DNA of 29,399 nucleotides, from positions 1 to 29,399 of the IMG/VR virus record IMGVR_UViG_3300023301_000062; one strand, 5' to 3'. Below the pieces are notes generated by a model, which was not told the DNA's origin, did no database searches, and saw only the letters and a list, made by a program, of their open reading frames with translations. Both the position numbers and the translations under genes were made by a program. Of the stretch, positions 22,813-28,470 are shown in pieces. The stretch comes from a virus. Each line of letters starts with the position of its first letter. Positions within the stretch are counted from its first letter, which is position 1.

Positions 22813-24738
22813 TTACGCAGCCCGCTTACTTAGGGCTTTTGAAATGGTGGTCATGATAGTGCCGAGCAATTCTGCTTCGGTGAGTTTGTCCACAAGCTTG
22901 TTGTTCAATTGAGCTACCCGCTTATGGATCTCATCGTAGTCAAACTGGGCATCCAGTAAGATGTAGGCGTACTTGATCAGTTGGTTGTTGCGGTTACCGT
23001 CACCGGTGTTGTTGATCACCCAACGCTCCAGGTTGTCCAGAGACTGTTGAGAGTCCACCACACGCTTACGTTCCTCGTTCTTACTGGTCTTCGGTATGAA
23101 CGCCAGGGCATCCAACAACTGGCCGTCGTTGTACTCGTAGTGGCCGTCATGGGACAGCCATTTGCGGGCACGTTGACTGGTCGCTGTGTCCACCTCGAAG
23201 GGGAGCCATTCATAAATGTTGTGCATGAACTCCTTGAAGTCCTTGGCATCCAGCTTCAACTCATAATTGATCGGCAGAATGATCCGGTACCGGTTCTCCT
23301 CTTCGGTGTGGCGCTTGGTGCAGTAGATTAGGGAGGTGTAGTCCTTCAGCAGACTTTGTGCCGTTGCCATAGGTACACCGTGATCCACATCAATAACCAC
23401 AATATTGAACCCAGGTAGGGCATTCTCTTCTTGACGGTGCCCGTCCTTCAGGTGGTGATTGACCCAGTGCATCCCACTGGCTTGCGTAAGCTGGTGCAGC
23501 TTGGTGAAGGGTGCCACTTCGTTGGCGTAGCCCACGGCGATGTCTTCGCTGTAACTGATACAGATCTTGTTGAGATCGGTCTTCTTCAACGTCTCACCCC
23601 GTAAGAACTCAATCCCATCGGTGTAGGTCTTCTTGATGATGATGTTGTTCTTGTACCCGTGACCAATGGCTAGGTTCAGCATGTCGGTACGGGCACTGTT
23701 GGTTTTAGGGTAGAACGGTAGGTCGTTCACCAGGTCGGCGTGGGTCACGTCTTCTTGTAATTCAGCGATGTACTTCGCCAGTTTAACGTAAGGCTTGTCC
23801 CGGGTGAGTAGGCTGTCAAACGCGACACCGGATTCCTCGACCAGCTTGATTGCTTGTTCAAGGTTGGCTTCGGTAATGTCCGGTGAACCATCTACGAACG
23901 CATAGGCGCCGGCCAGTTTGGTGGCCTTGAAATAACGGTGAGCCATTTCTGCCTTACGCATCTCATCGTGTTCCCGGAAGTGCGTTGCACGTTCTTCACA
24001 GGTCAGGCGGTACAGGATAAACAGCTTGGCCACACGTTCACTCATCACCAGTTTGCGGTTGATGTTGATCATGTCAGCAAGTGATTCAAAATGATCCGAG
24101 ATCTGCTCCAGGTACGAGTCCGTATCGGTGTTGGTCAACAGTGCGTAGACCTCATCCACGGTCATCGAGATGTCACGTTCATGGCCCTTGGCGTATCCAA
24201 AGAGGCAGCGCCGTGCATAACCCGTATCGAGCCAGGAGTAGAACTCTTCCTCGACCTTGGCACCATCAAAGACTTTACTAGGTGTGCCATACATCATCAT
24301 GTTGGTGGGGGTATTGCCTTGCAGATCCTCAGCCCGGATGTTTTCCTTGGTGTTCTTGGTCATCTTCTGTTTGATCTTGCCTACGTCGTACAGTTCCAGG
24401 TACGCATTTAGGGCTTCACCGGAACCGGTGAGGTTCGAACCAATCTCATCAATTTGAAGGTTCAGGGCACCGGCGTCTGCCATCTGCAACTTGTACCTTG
24501 CTTGCTTGAGAGCCGCTTCGGTACCGTTGTCAAAGGAGAACAGTAAGGCGCCTTGTGCTTTGAATTCTGCCTTGGTTCGTTCCAACTCCTCATCCGGGTC
24601 GGTGCCTTCTGCACTGGCTCGGCGTATGGAGATTTTAGGTAGGTTGTCTTCTGCCAGGAGCTTGAAGGTTTCATGGACGAACCGTTGTTGGAATTGACCT
24701 ACCACCTGTTCTTCCATGACGTTCGTAGACAAGCCTTT
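22813..24738 (-). CDS. Primase/ATPase, exon 2 (residues 82-722)
   Basis: This 641-codon exon joins to exon 1 (25969-25727) after removal of a group I intron, giving 722 residues. The apparent TTG start at 24750 is intron sequence. Exon 2 opens with the P-loop lysine (K82 GLST), followed by Walker B LQIDEIG (D178, E179) and MYGTPSKVFDG with LDTGYARRCLFGY, a layout I associate with DUF3987-like phage ATPases. The C-terminal part carries the archaeo-eukaryotic primase signature: VVIDVDHG (D531, D533), CTKRHT (H558) with NRYRIILP, and VDTATSQRARKWL (D598). It should unwind DNA and make primers at the fork. It lies between RecB-type nuclease and RecA-like ATPase genes. Confidence 0.88.
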   Translation of the reverse strand, partial: KGLSTNVMEEQVVGQFQQRFVHETFKLLAEDNLPKISIRRASAEGTDPDEELERTKAEFKAQGALLFSFDNGTEAALKQARYKLQMADAGALNLQIDEIGSNLTGSGEALNAYLELYDVGKIKQKMTKNTKENIRAEDLQGNTPTNMMMYGTPSKVFDGAKVEEEFYSWLDTGYARRCLFGYAKGHERDISMTVDEVYALLTNTDTDSYLEQISDHFESLADMININRKLVMSERVAKLFILYRLTCEERATHFREHDEMRKAEMAHRYFKATKLAGAYAFVDGSPDITEANLEQAIKLVEESGVAFDSLLTRDKPYVKLAKYIAELQEDVTHADLVNDLPFYPKTNSARTDMLNLAIGHGYKNNIIIKKTYTDGIEFLRGETLKKTDLNKICISYSEDIAVGYANEVAPFTKLHQLTQASGMHWVNHHLKDGHRQEENALPGFNIVVIDVDHGVPMATAQSLLKDYTSLIYCTKRHTEEENRYRIILPINYELKLDAKDFKEFMHNIYEWLPFEVDTATSQRARKWLSHDGHYEYNDGQLLDALAFIPKTSKNEERKRVVDSQQSLDNLERWVINNTGDGNRNNQLIKYAYILLDAQFDYDEIHKRVAQLNNKLVDKLTEAELLGTIMTTISKALSKRAA

Positions 24739-24820
24739 CGTTATGTTCAAGGAGGCTCGTTACACCTCCCCCGCAACATTACTTGCAGCTTATGCTTTCA
24801 CATAAGACCAGACTATATCT

Positions 24821-25447
24821 TCATCTCCACAAATCATTGAATACACATTTCTTACACGCGGTAATCTCTGCTCGCCTAATACGACCTACTTCAATATTCT
24901 GGTTTTTACCACATATACATGTACATTTAATATAGTGTTTCTTACACCTGTACTCTGCGTATGCGCCTATAGACCAGGCATTTACGGTAGTGCCACTTAG
25001 GACTGCAAACTCGAAGGATAGATTTTCTAATGCCTTCTTACCTGCGGCTTTACCTGCGTTACTTTGAGAGGTGAATAACCTACCTTGCTTTTGTGCATGT
25101 AGCATATTCTCTGTGTGTGTACACCATTCCAAATTACTACGGACGTTGTGCTGACCGTTATTGTCTTTATGGTTTACGCAAACCTGATTGATGTTACCAC
25201 CAGGTATAAATGCTTGGGCCACTAGACGATGTACCTGGTGCCGCTTCACAGAATGATTCTTACTCAGAGTAACCCGGCAGTATGTGGTGTGATCCCGTTT
25301 AATTAATTCTTTCCGTAATAAACACTCAGGGTAATTTTGTAGGTTACCTCTAACATTAATAACGGATCGTTTTAATGACTTCACATCACCACAATCACTG
25401 ACTTGGTATAAACCTTCGTATCCTTTAATGTCTTTCCAAAGCTTCAT
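24821..25447 (-). CDS. Intron-encoded NUMOD4/HNH homing endonuclease
   Basis: A 208-residue protein in the P6a loop of the intron; ATG preceded by AAGGA at about 8 nt. Residues 4-25 (WKDIKGYEGLYQVSDCGDVK) are a NUMOD4 DNA-binding motif. The HNH nuclease core follows: HRLVAQAFIPGG (H73), VNHKDNNG (H93) and NVRSNLEWCTHTEN (N105). The C-terminus YIKCTCICG, then ACKKC, looks like a zinc-binding DNA-recognition domain (C175, C177, C179 with C198 and C201). It should nick or cut intronless alleles of the primase gene and so spread the intron. Its stop codon lies inside the 3' strand of P6a, so translation reaches the ribozyme core. It is more A+T-rich than its neighbours, as expected of a mobile ORF. 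A 7-bp hairpin (25466-25488) lies upstream of its ribosome site. Confidence 0.93.
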   Translation of the reverse strand: MKLWKDIKGYEGLYQVSDCGDVKSLKRSVINVRGNLQNYPECLLRKELIKRDHTTYCRVTLSKNHSVKRHQVHRLVAQAFIPGGNINQVCVNHKDNNGQHNVRSNLEWCTHTENMLHAQKQGRLFTSQSNAGKAAGKKALENLSFEFAVLSGTTVNAWSIGAYAEYRCKKHYIKCTCICGKNQNIEVGRIRRAEITACKKCVFNDLWR

Positions 25448-25465
25448 ATTACTTTCCTTTTGGTA

Positions 25466-25488
25466 GTTGCTAGATTAATAGTAGCAAC
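25466..25488 (-). promoter_or_regulatory. Hairpin upstream of the homing endonuclease ribosome site
   Basis: GTTGCTA at 25466-25472 pairs with TAGCAAC at 25482-25488 around a 9-nt loop, within the P6a loop and just 5' of the HNH ribosome site. T4 intron ORFs are translationally controlled by hairpins in this place; here the AAGGA itself is not inside the stem, so any control would be indirect. Confidence 0.4.
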
Positions 25489-25726
25489 AACGCATAAGGA
25501 AAGTGGAGTTGTCTCCCGTTTCGAGTTCACTTGAACCCTAAGTCTTTCGACTAGTCGTTGAACGTTCACCTAGACGGTGCTTCGCTGCTGATTGCCTAAT
25601 CCGTATGCTTTTTAACATTCACGCTTACCTTTTCAAGTTACGTTGTAGTGCATAAGGCTCTAAAGGGTTTCCAGCAATTAGAGAGATTTGCTATACCCAT
25701 CGCTGGGTAAAGGGGCTAATATTTCA

Positions 25727-25969
25727 ACCCGCGCCAGACGTAGCCAAATTTATGGCATACAGGTTCACTGGTATCTTGCCCCGGTCGTGCGTGATGATTG
25801 TGGTACGCATCATGGAAGCCATGACGGAGAAGTAGTAACCCACCAGGACTCGGAAGAACAGGGGATTGGTGTTCTGGGTTTTACTGCACAGTATCTGTGC
25901 CAGCTTGTCTGCAACGGGATGATGGTCCATCTCGTCGTAAGGCCGTAGCCTAAGATCGTCGGAAGACAT
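25727..25969 (-). CDS. Primase/ATPase, exon 1 (residues 1-81)
   Basis: An 81-codon exon from an ATG with AGGA 8 nt upstream, 14 bp after the nuclease stop. In-frame codons further upstream lie inside the nuclease gene, so this ATG is preferred. The protein begins MSSDDLRLRPYDEMDHHP, has a hydrophobic FFRVLVGYYFSVMAS, and ends INLATSGAG, the first half of the Walker A loop. The next triplet in genomic sequence is a TGA stop inside the intron, so without splicing the product would be an 81-residue stub ending in the middle of the ATP-binding site. Exon 2 supplies K82 and everything downstream. Confidence 0.9.
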
Positions 25970-25983
25970 AGGAGGTGTCCTGT

Positions 25984-26958
25984 TTATAGTTGGAGTGATC
26001 CATCTGCAATCAATTCGGCTGCCTGCGTGCAGATAGGAAAGGCTGGGCAATACTTGCAAGCCAGTACTTGGCCGGGTTTTTCAACCACAATGCCTACGCC
26101 ACCGTCTTTCGCCATACGGGAATAGGCTTCCTGTTTGGTGTCAAAGTTCTTAGTGGAGCGGGTGCGTTTTTCAGGGTTCTTGTAGTACTTGTATTCTGGA
26201 TCAGAGCGCCACAGATCCTTGTCGGAACAGTAAGGCAGTTCCTCTTCAGGCGTGTCCTTGTGCTGCCCAACCTGATTCAGTTTGTTGGTGATATAGGCTT
26301 GCGTCTCATCCACTGACAGCAAAGGAATCAGTCTTTGTGGTGTGCTGGAGTTGGGGTAGTTCGGATCATTGGCGGCACGAGCCGGCATGAAATCGACCAG
26401 TAGGAAATTGATGGCAATGACATCATCAGTAATAATGTCAGGGTTAAGCCAACGGTAAATCGAGCCCTGTAGGCTGTAGTCGTCATCTTTGGTGCCTTTG
26501 GTGAACATGAAGACAGACGTTGATTTGAAATCCTCAACACGACCTTCTGCTACAAAATCGAATTTGCCCGATACCCTCTGCCCATTGACGGTCTTGTAGG
26601 AGCGTCGTTCCAGGTACACCGGGATGGTGTCCTGTTCTACGGAGTCTAGGGACGGGTTGACGCGAACCTTATCAATGACGCCCTTGGGGTAGCCCAGGGC
26701 AGTCATGGCATCGACGTGGTTGTCTGTCCAGGCCTTCTCAATGGAGTCGTGCAGGGCAGTGCCCAGTCGGGATTTGAACAAACCTCCGATGTCCACTAAG
26801 GATTTTTCCTGAGGCACTCGGCCACCCAGAATGAGCTGACGTACTGGCTTCATCAGCTTGGTGGCACTGACCACATCTTCTTCGTGGTCATAAGAATCTG
26901 TTGCTAAAAACACAGCAACAGATAACGGTACATTATTGCCGTTGAGATACTTACGCAT
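25984..26958 (-). CDS. RecB/Cas4-type PD-(D/E)XK nuclease
   Basis: A 324-residue protein; ATG preceded by AGGAA at about 9 nt. It has the RecB-family order: H70 in GTALHDSIE, D134 in GKFDFV, D143-F-K145 in VEDFKST, and QxxxY (Q164, Y168) in YSLQGSIYRW. Four Cys may bind a metal or Fe-S cluster: C244 in LPYCSDKDLW and C301, C304, C310 in CKYCPAFPIC, recalling the C-terminal Cys triad of Cas4/AddB, although here the first Cys is not at the N-terminus. It should digest DNA ends during recombination or host DNA breakdown. It lies just upstream of the primase gene and in N4 a nuclease occupies a comparable place. Confidence 0.85.
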   Translation of the reverse strand: MRKYLNGNNVPLSVAVFLATDSYDHEEDVVSATKLMKPVRQLILGGRVPQEKSLVDIGGLFKSRLGTALHDSIEKAWTDNHVDAMTALGYPKGVIDKVRVNPSLDSVEQDTIPVYLERRSYKTVNGQRVSGKFDFVAEGRVEDFKSTSVFMFTKGTKDDDYSLQGSIYRWLNPDIITDDVIAINFLLVDFMPARAANDPNYPNSSTPQRLIPLLSVDETQAYITNKLNQVGQHKDTPEEELPYCSDKDLWRSDPEYKYYKNPEKRTRSTKNFDTKQEAYSRMAKDGGVGIVVEKPGQVLACKYCPAFPICTQAAELIADGSLQL

Positions 26959-26986
26959 AACAGTAATTCCTGTTTGTTTTGGGTAA

Positions 26987-27017
26987 TTAAATAACGGATT
27001 ATGTACTCGTTATTTAA
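26987..27017. repeat. 10-bp perfect inverted repeat between two genes
   Basis: TTAAATAACG at 26987-26996 pairs with CGTTATTTAA at 27008-27017 around an 11-nt spacer. It contains the stop codon of the 68-residue ORF and lies 29 bp before the nuclease start. On the minus strand no T-run follows. It could be an operator, a promoter-embedded repeat or a weak terminator. Confidence 0.5.
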
Positions 27018-27220
27018 GGGGTGTAGGTTGAGAGTATGCGGGGGTAAACCATGAAACCAAGGACATTAAAATACTCGACCTTGGTTATTTTGAATTTGGA
27101 GGACGGTGATATATGTACAGCACCGGTTAACAGTTTGTATGTAGGATTACCCCATTGGTCAGTACGTAATGAGAACGTACCGACCGTAGGGGTAAAGTAA
27201 CAAGATATTAAGTCTCGCAT
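27014..27220 (-). CDS. Small protein of unknown function
   Basis: A 68-residue ORF whose ATG overlaps the stop of the upstream gene by 13 bp, with GAG about 9 nt before the start. The protein is polar with alternating hydrophobic residues (TVGTFSLRTDQWGNPTYKLL, then FKITKVEYFNVLGFMVYP), suggesting a small beta-rich fold; one Cys, no membrane segment, no recognised motif. The overlap and the lack of any better frame on either strand favour a real gene, but the evidence is limited to that. Confidence 0.5.
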   Translation of the reverse strand: MRDLISCYFTPTVGTFSLRTDQWGNPTYKLLTGAVHISPSSKFKITKVEYFNVLGFMVYPRILSTYTP

Positions 27221-27630
27221 TCCAGCTCACGTTCTTCCATAGCAATCATTCGGTTACCATAGTGAGCTACTTTTTGTGCGTTACGTAAGGGTGTATCACC
27301 GGGCTTACCTTCACCAATACGAGCTGCGCCTTTACGCCATAGTGCTTTGAAGGCTTCGCCTTCTGGGTAGGTCATTTTGAAGTGTTCCATTACGTCGTCA
27401 CACTCCACTAGGCAAGGCTCCAACCGTCTGGGGTCTGAGATGATTGCGATCCAGTAATCATTGTCGCCGCCTATGGACTCTTGTTGTGGTTCTACTTCTG
27501 CTTCAAAACCATGTGACCTTGGGACATCACTTACGGCAACATCCAATAAGGATGAGCACTTAGGACAAAATTCTTCTTCTTCGTCATATATAGCGACGGA
27601 AATACAGCCAATGGCTCTACATTGCTTCAT
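27208..27630 (-). CDS. Zn-ribbon-like small protein, function unknown
   Basis: A 140-residue protein; ATG preceded by AAGGA at about 6 nt. The N-terminus has paired cysteines (C4, C9, then C22 and C25 in EEEFCPKCSSLL), suggesting a zinc ribbon, though the first pair has four residues between Cys instead of two. The middle contains DNDYWIAIISDPRRLEPCLVECDDVMEHFKM and the C-terminal part is basic-acidic helical (WRKGAARIGEGKPGDTPL, then VAHYGNRMIAMEERELE). I do not recognise the family. It follows a terminator hairpin and so probably starts a transcription unit with the 68-residue ORF and perhaps the nuclease and primase. Confidence 0.7.
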   Translation of the reverse strand: MKQCRAIGCISVAIYDEEEEFCPKCSSLLDVAVSDVPRSHGFEAEVEPQQESIGGDNDYWIAIISDPRRLEPCLVECDDVMEHFKMTYPEGEAFKALWRKGAARIGEGKPGDTPLRNAQKVAHYGNRMIAMEERELECET

Positions 27631-27663
27631 ATGGTTCCTTTGATTAGTTGTGAGGTTGTTATT

Positions 27664-27714
27664 AAAACAGATTAGAGGGGTAAACGTAATAGGGTTACGT
27701 TACTTATCTGTTTT
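27664..27714 (-). terminator. Terminator hairpin after the HTH-like gene
   Basis: On the minus strand AAAACAGAT (27714-27706) pairs perfectly with ATCTGTTTT (27672-27664). The inner arms GTAACGTAA and TTACGTTTAC pair with one bulged A. The structure contains the TAA stop of the upstream gene, and its descending arm ends in TTTT. It is a long terminator-like stem, but the T-run is in the stem, so efficiency is uncertain. Confidence 0.6.
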
Positions 27715-28113
27715 AATTATTGCATTCAAGTGAGGCATAACAAACTTAACGGCACGGACATAACGCTGAGCTTGGCGTTTATCCACGGCCATCATTGTCA
27801 TTACTTCACGTGTGTTAACTACTTCGATGGATTGAAGCACGCTATAGAGACGATTAACACTTAACGGTAAGCTGTGGCCTGCATCCATATTGGCAGCACC
27901 CTGAAGTACATCCGATATGGGGCAACCATAGTCCGTAGTACGTTTGAACTGCATCTGTGCGATGACACTGTTCGGTATATTGGTTGCACATTTGAGGTGT
28001 GTAGTGTCGGCATTGCCGGCGTAACGTACCCGGTCAGACCGGGCTTTGCCCAATCGGGCCTTGAGGTACGGCATATCATCAATACTAGGTATATCTCTAA
28101 TAAAATCCTCCAC
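27700..28113 (-). CDS. HTH-like DNA-binding protein (predicted), start uncertain
   Basis: Up to 137 residues, read from GTG at 28113; an in-frame TAA lies immediately upstream. The GTG has no ribosome site before it, while a perfect GGAGGA (28111-28106) overlaps it and sits 5 nt before an in-frame ATT at 28101, so the real start may be ATT (about 133 residues) or a later ATG (residue 14). Residues about 98-128 (VNTREVMTMMAVDKRQAQRY) look like a helix-turn-helix with a resolvase/replication-initiator flavour, and the C-terminus is basic. A regulatory or replication-initiation role is inferred only from this motif and from the structured non-coding segment just upstream. Confidence 0.65.
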   Translation of the reverse strand: MEDFIRDIPSIDDMPYLKARLGKARSDRVRYAGNADTTHLKCATNIPNSVIAQMQFKRTTDYGCPISDVLQGAANMDAGHSLPLSVNRLYSVLQSIEVVNTREVMTMMAVDKRQAQRYVRAVKFVMPHLNAIIKTDK

Positions 28114-28146
28114 TTAGGGTGTGTGGACAAAACGACGTATATATAA

Positions 28147-28176
28147 GGGGGACTTCCCCCCAAGGTTCTGTGAACC
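28147..28176 (-). promoter_or_regulatory. Two small hairpins upstream of the HTH-like gene
   Basis: GGGGG/CCCCC (28147-28160, ACTT loop on the plus strand) is followed by GGTTC-TGT-GAACC (28164-28176), a 5-bp stem with a 3-nt loop. On the minus strand they are followed by TTATATATACG and the start region of the HTH-like gene. They form part of its leader. Short stems with 3-nt loops are the form of N4 vRNAP promoters, but the loop sequence does not match those I know. Confidence 0.35.
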
Positions 28177-28192
28177 CTGAGTGAAACTCCCT

Positions 28193-28214
28193 GGGCTCTG
28201 TTGAAGCAGAGCCC
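28193..28214. promoter_or_regulatory. 8-bp hairpin in the intergenic segment
   Basis: GGGCTCTG at 28193-28200 pairs perfectly with CAGAGCCC at 28207-28214 around a 6-nt loop. No T-run follows on either strand, so it is not a typical terminator. It belongs to the row of hairpins filling 28147-28262. Confidence 0.45.
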
Positions 28215-28239
28215 CTAAAGACCTACCTCCCATACATAG

Positions 28240-28371
28240 TCACAAAAGGGTTCGGAGAACCCATGATCCAGTGTCTTTAAAATGAGAGGGGTTGATCCCG
28301 TGGGCCTGGAGTATGGCAAGCACGTCGCGCAGCGTAAGTGCGTAGTCATACGGAGGGCACAGAGGGATCAA
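28240..28371 (-). CDS. Possible 43-residue ORF or gene remnant
   Basis: A frame open from TTG at 28371 to TGA at 28240 encodes a protein-like sequence (YDYALTLRDVLAILQAHGIN, then PSHFKDTGSWVLRTLL). There is no ATG and no ribosome site before the TTG, and the last codons lie in a terminator-like hairpin. Either it is a decayed 3' end of an older gene or chance coding potential. Listed because it occupies most of an otherwise gene-free stretch. Confidence 0.25.
   Translation of the reverse strand: MIPLCPPYDYALTLRDVLAILQAHGINPSHFKDTGSWVLRTLL
28244..28262 (-). terminator. Intrinsic terminator downstream of the reductase gene
   Basis: On the minus strand GGGTTC (28262-28257) and GAACCC (28253-28248) enclose a TCC loop and are followed by TTTTGTGA. 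The same TCCG core and CCCTTTTGTGA tail occurs in the terminator at 22782-22800, which supports function. It probably ends the ribonucleotide reductase transcript. Confidence 0.6.
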
Positions 28372-28403
28372 AGGGTAGGTAAGAAAGGGTGTATGTGTTG
28401 TTA
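28263..28403. other. Central part of the gene-free segment
   Basis: The segment 28114-28470 holds no convincing gene. This middle part has no strong hairpin, no tRNA-like cloverleaf and no clear promoter. The plus strand offers a 43-codon ATG frame at 28282 without a ribosome site, and the minus strand the possible remnant described separately. Nothing else can be supported here. Confidence 0.5.
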
Positions 28404-28453
28404 CCGAATGTGACGCACCGTTTCGGCTACGCCTTCACTCACGTCACATTCGG
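28404..28453. repeat. 12-bp perfect inverted repeat with 26-nt loop
   Basis: CCGAATGTGACG at 28404-28415 is the exact complement of CGTCACATTCGG at 28442-28453. It lies 17 bp downstream of the reductase stop on the minus strand. No T-run follows, so terminator function is doubtful. It could be a protein-binding cruciform, an mRNA end-stabiliser or part of a small RNA. Confidence 0.6.
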
Positions 28454-28470
28454 GTCAGCTAGGGTTAAAC

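Larger units (their letters stand above)
24739..25726 (-). ncRNA. Group I self-splicing intron (td-like, IA2) in the primase gene
   Basis: A 988-nt intron between GGT (5' exon ends in T) and AAA (intron ends in G). P1 forms between exon GGGT and intron GCCC with a T-G pair at the splice site. Core segments match the T4 td intron closely: AACGACTA with GGGTTCAAGTGAACTCGAAACG and GACAACT near 25510-25560, then GATATAGTCTGG at 24819-24808 as the P7 partner. P8 is CTTATG/CATAAG, P9 is GGAGG/CCTCC, and the 3' end is TGAACATAACG (td: TGAACATAATG). The P6a stem CTCCAC/GTGGAG flanks the HNH ORF, the same loop that holds I-TevI in td. The upstream part contains AATTGCTGGAAACCC and GGCAATCAGCAGCGAAGC, typical of the P3-P6 region. 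Splicing joins G81 and K82 of the P-loop. Confidence 0.95.

Noticed and set aside
24739-24750. TTG at 24750 as the start of a separate 645-residue gene
   Set aside because: Its first four codons are the last 12 nt of the group I intron (TGAACATAACG), and the following residues complete a P-loop begun in exon 1.
25970-26059. Upstream extension of exon 1 to 26059
   Set aside because: This part lies inside the nuclease gene in another frame; the ATG at 25969 has a ribosome site 14 bp after the nuclease stop.
28164-28262. GGTTC-N3-GAACC hairpins as proven vRNAP promoters
   Set aside because: The shape fits but the loops (TGT, GGA or complements) differ from the N4 AAG/AGG loops I know, and one copy is better explained as a terminator; kept only as a hypothesis.
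28241-28265. tRNA T-arm suggested by GGGTTCGGAGAACCC
   Set aside because: No acceptor, D or anticodon arms can be built around it; the stem is better explained as a terminator hairpin on the minus strand.
28282-28413. 43-codon plus-strand ATG frame
   Set aside because: No ribosome site, very Arg/Cys-rich, and antisense to the direction of all neighbouring genes.
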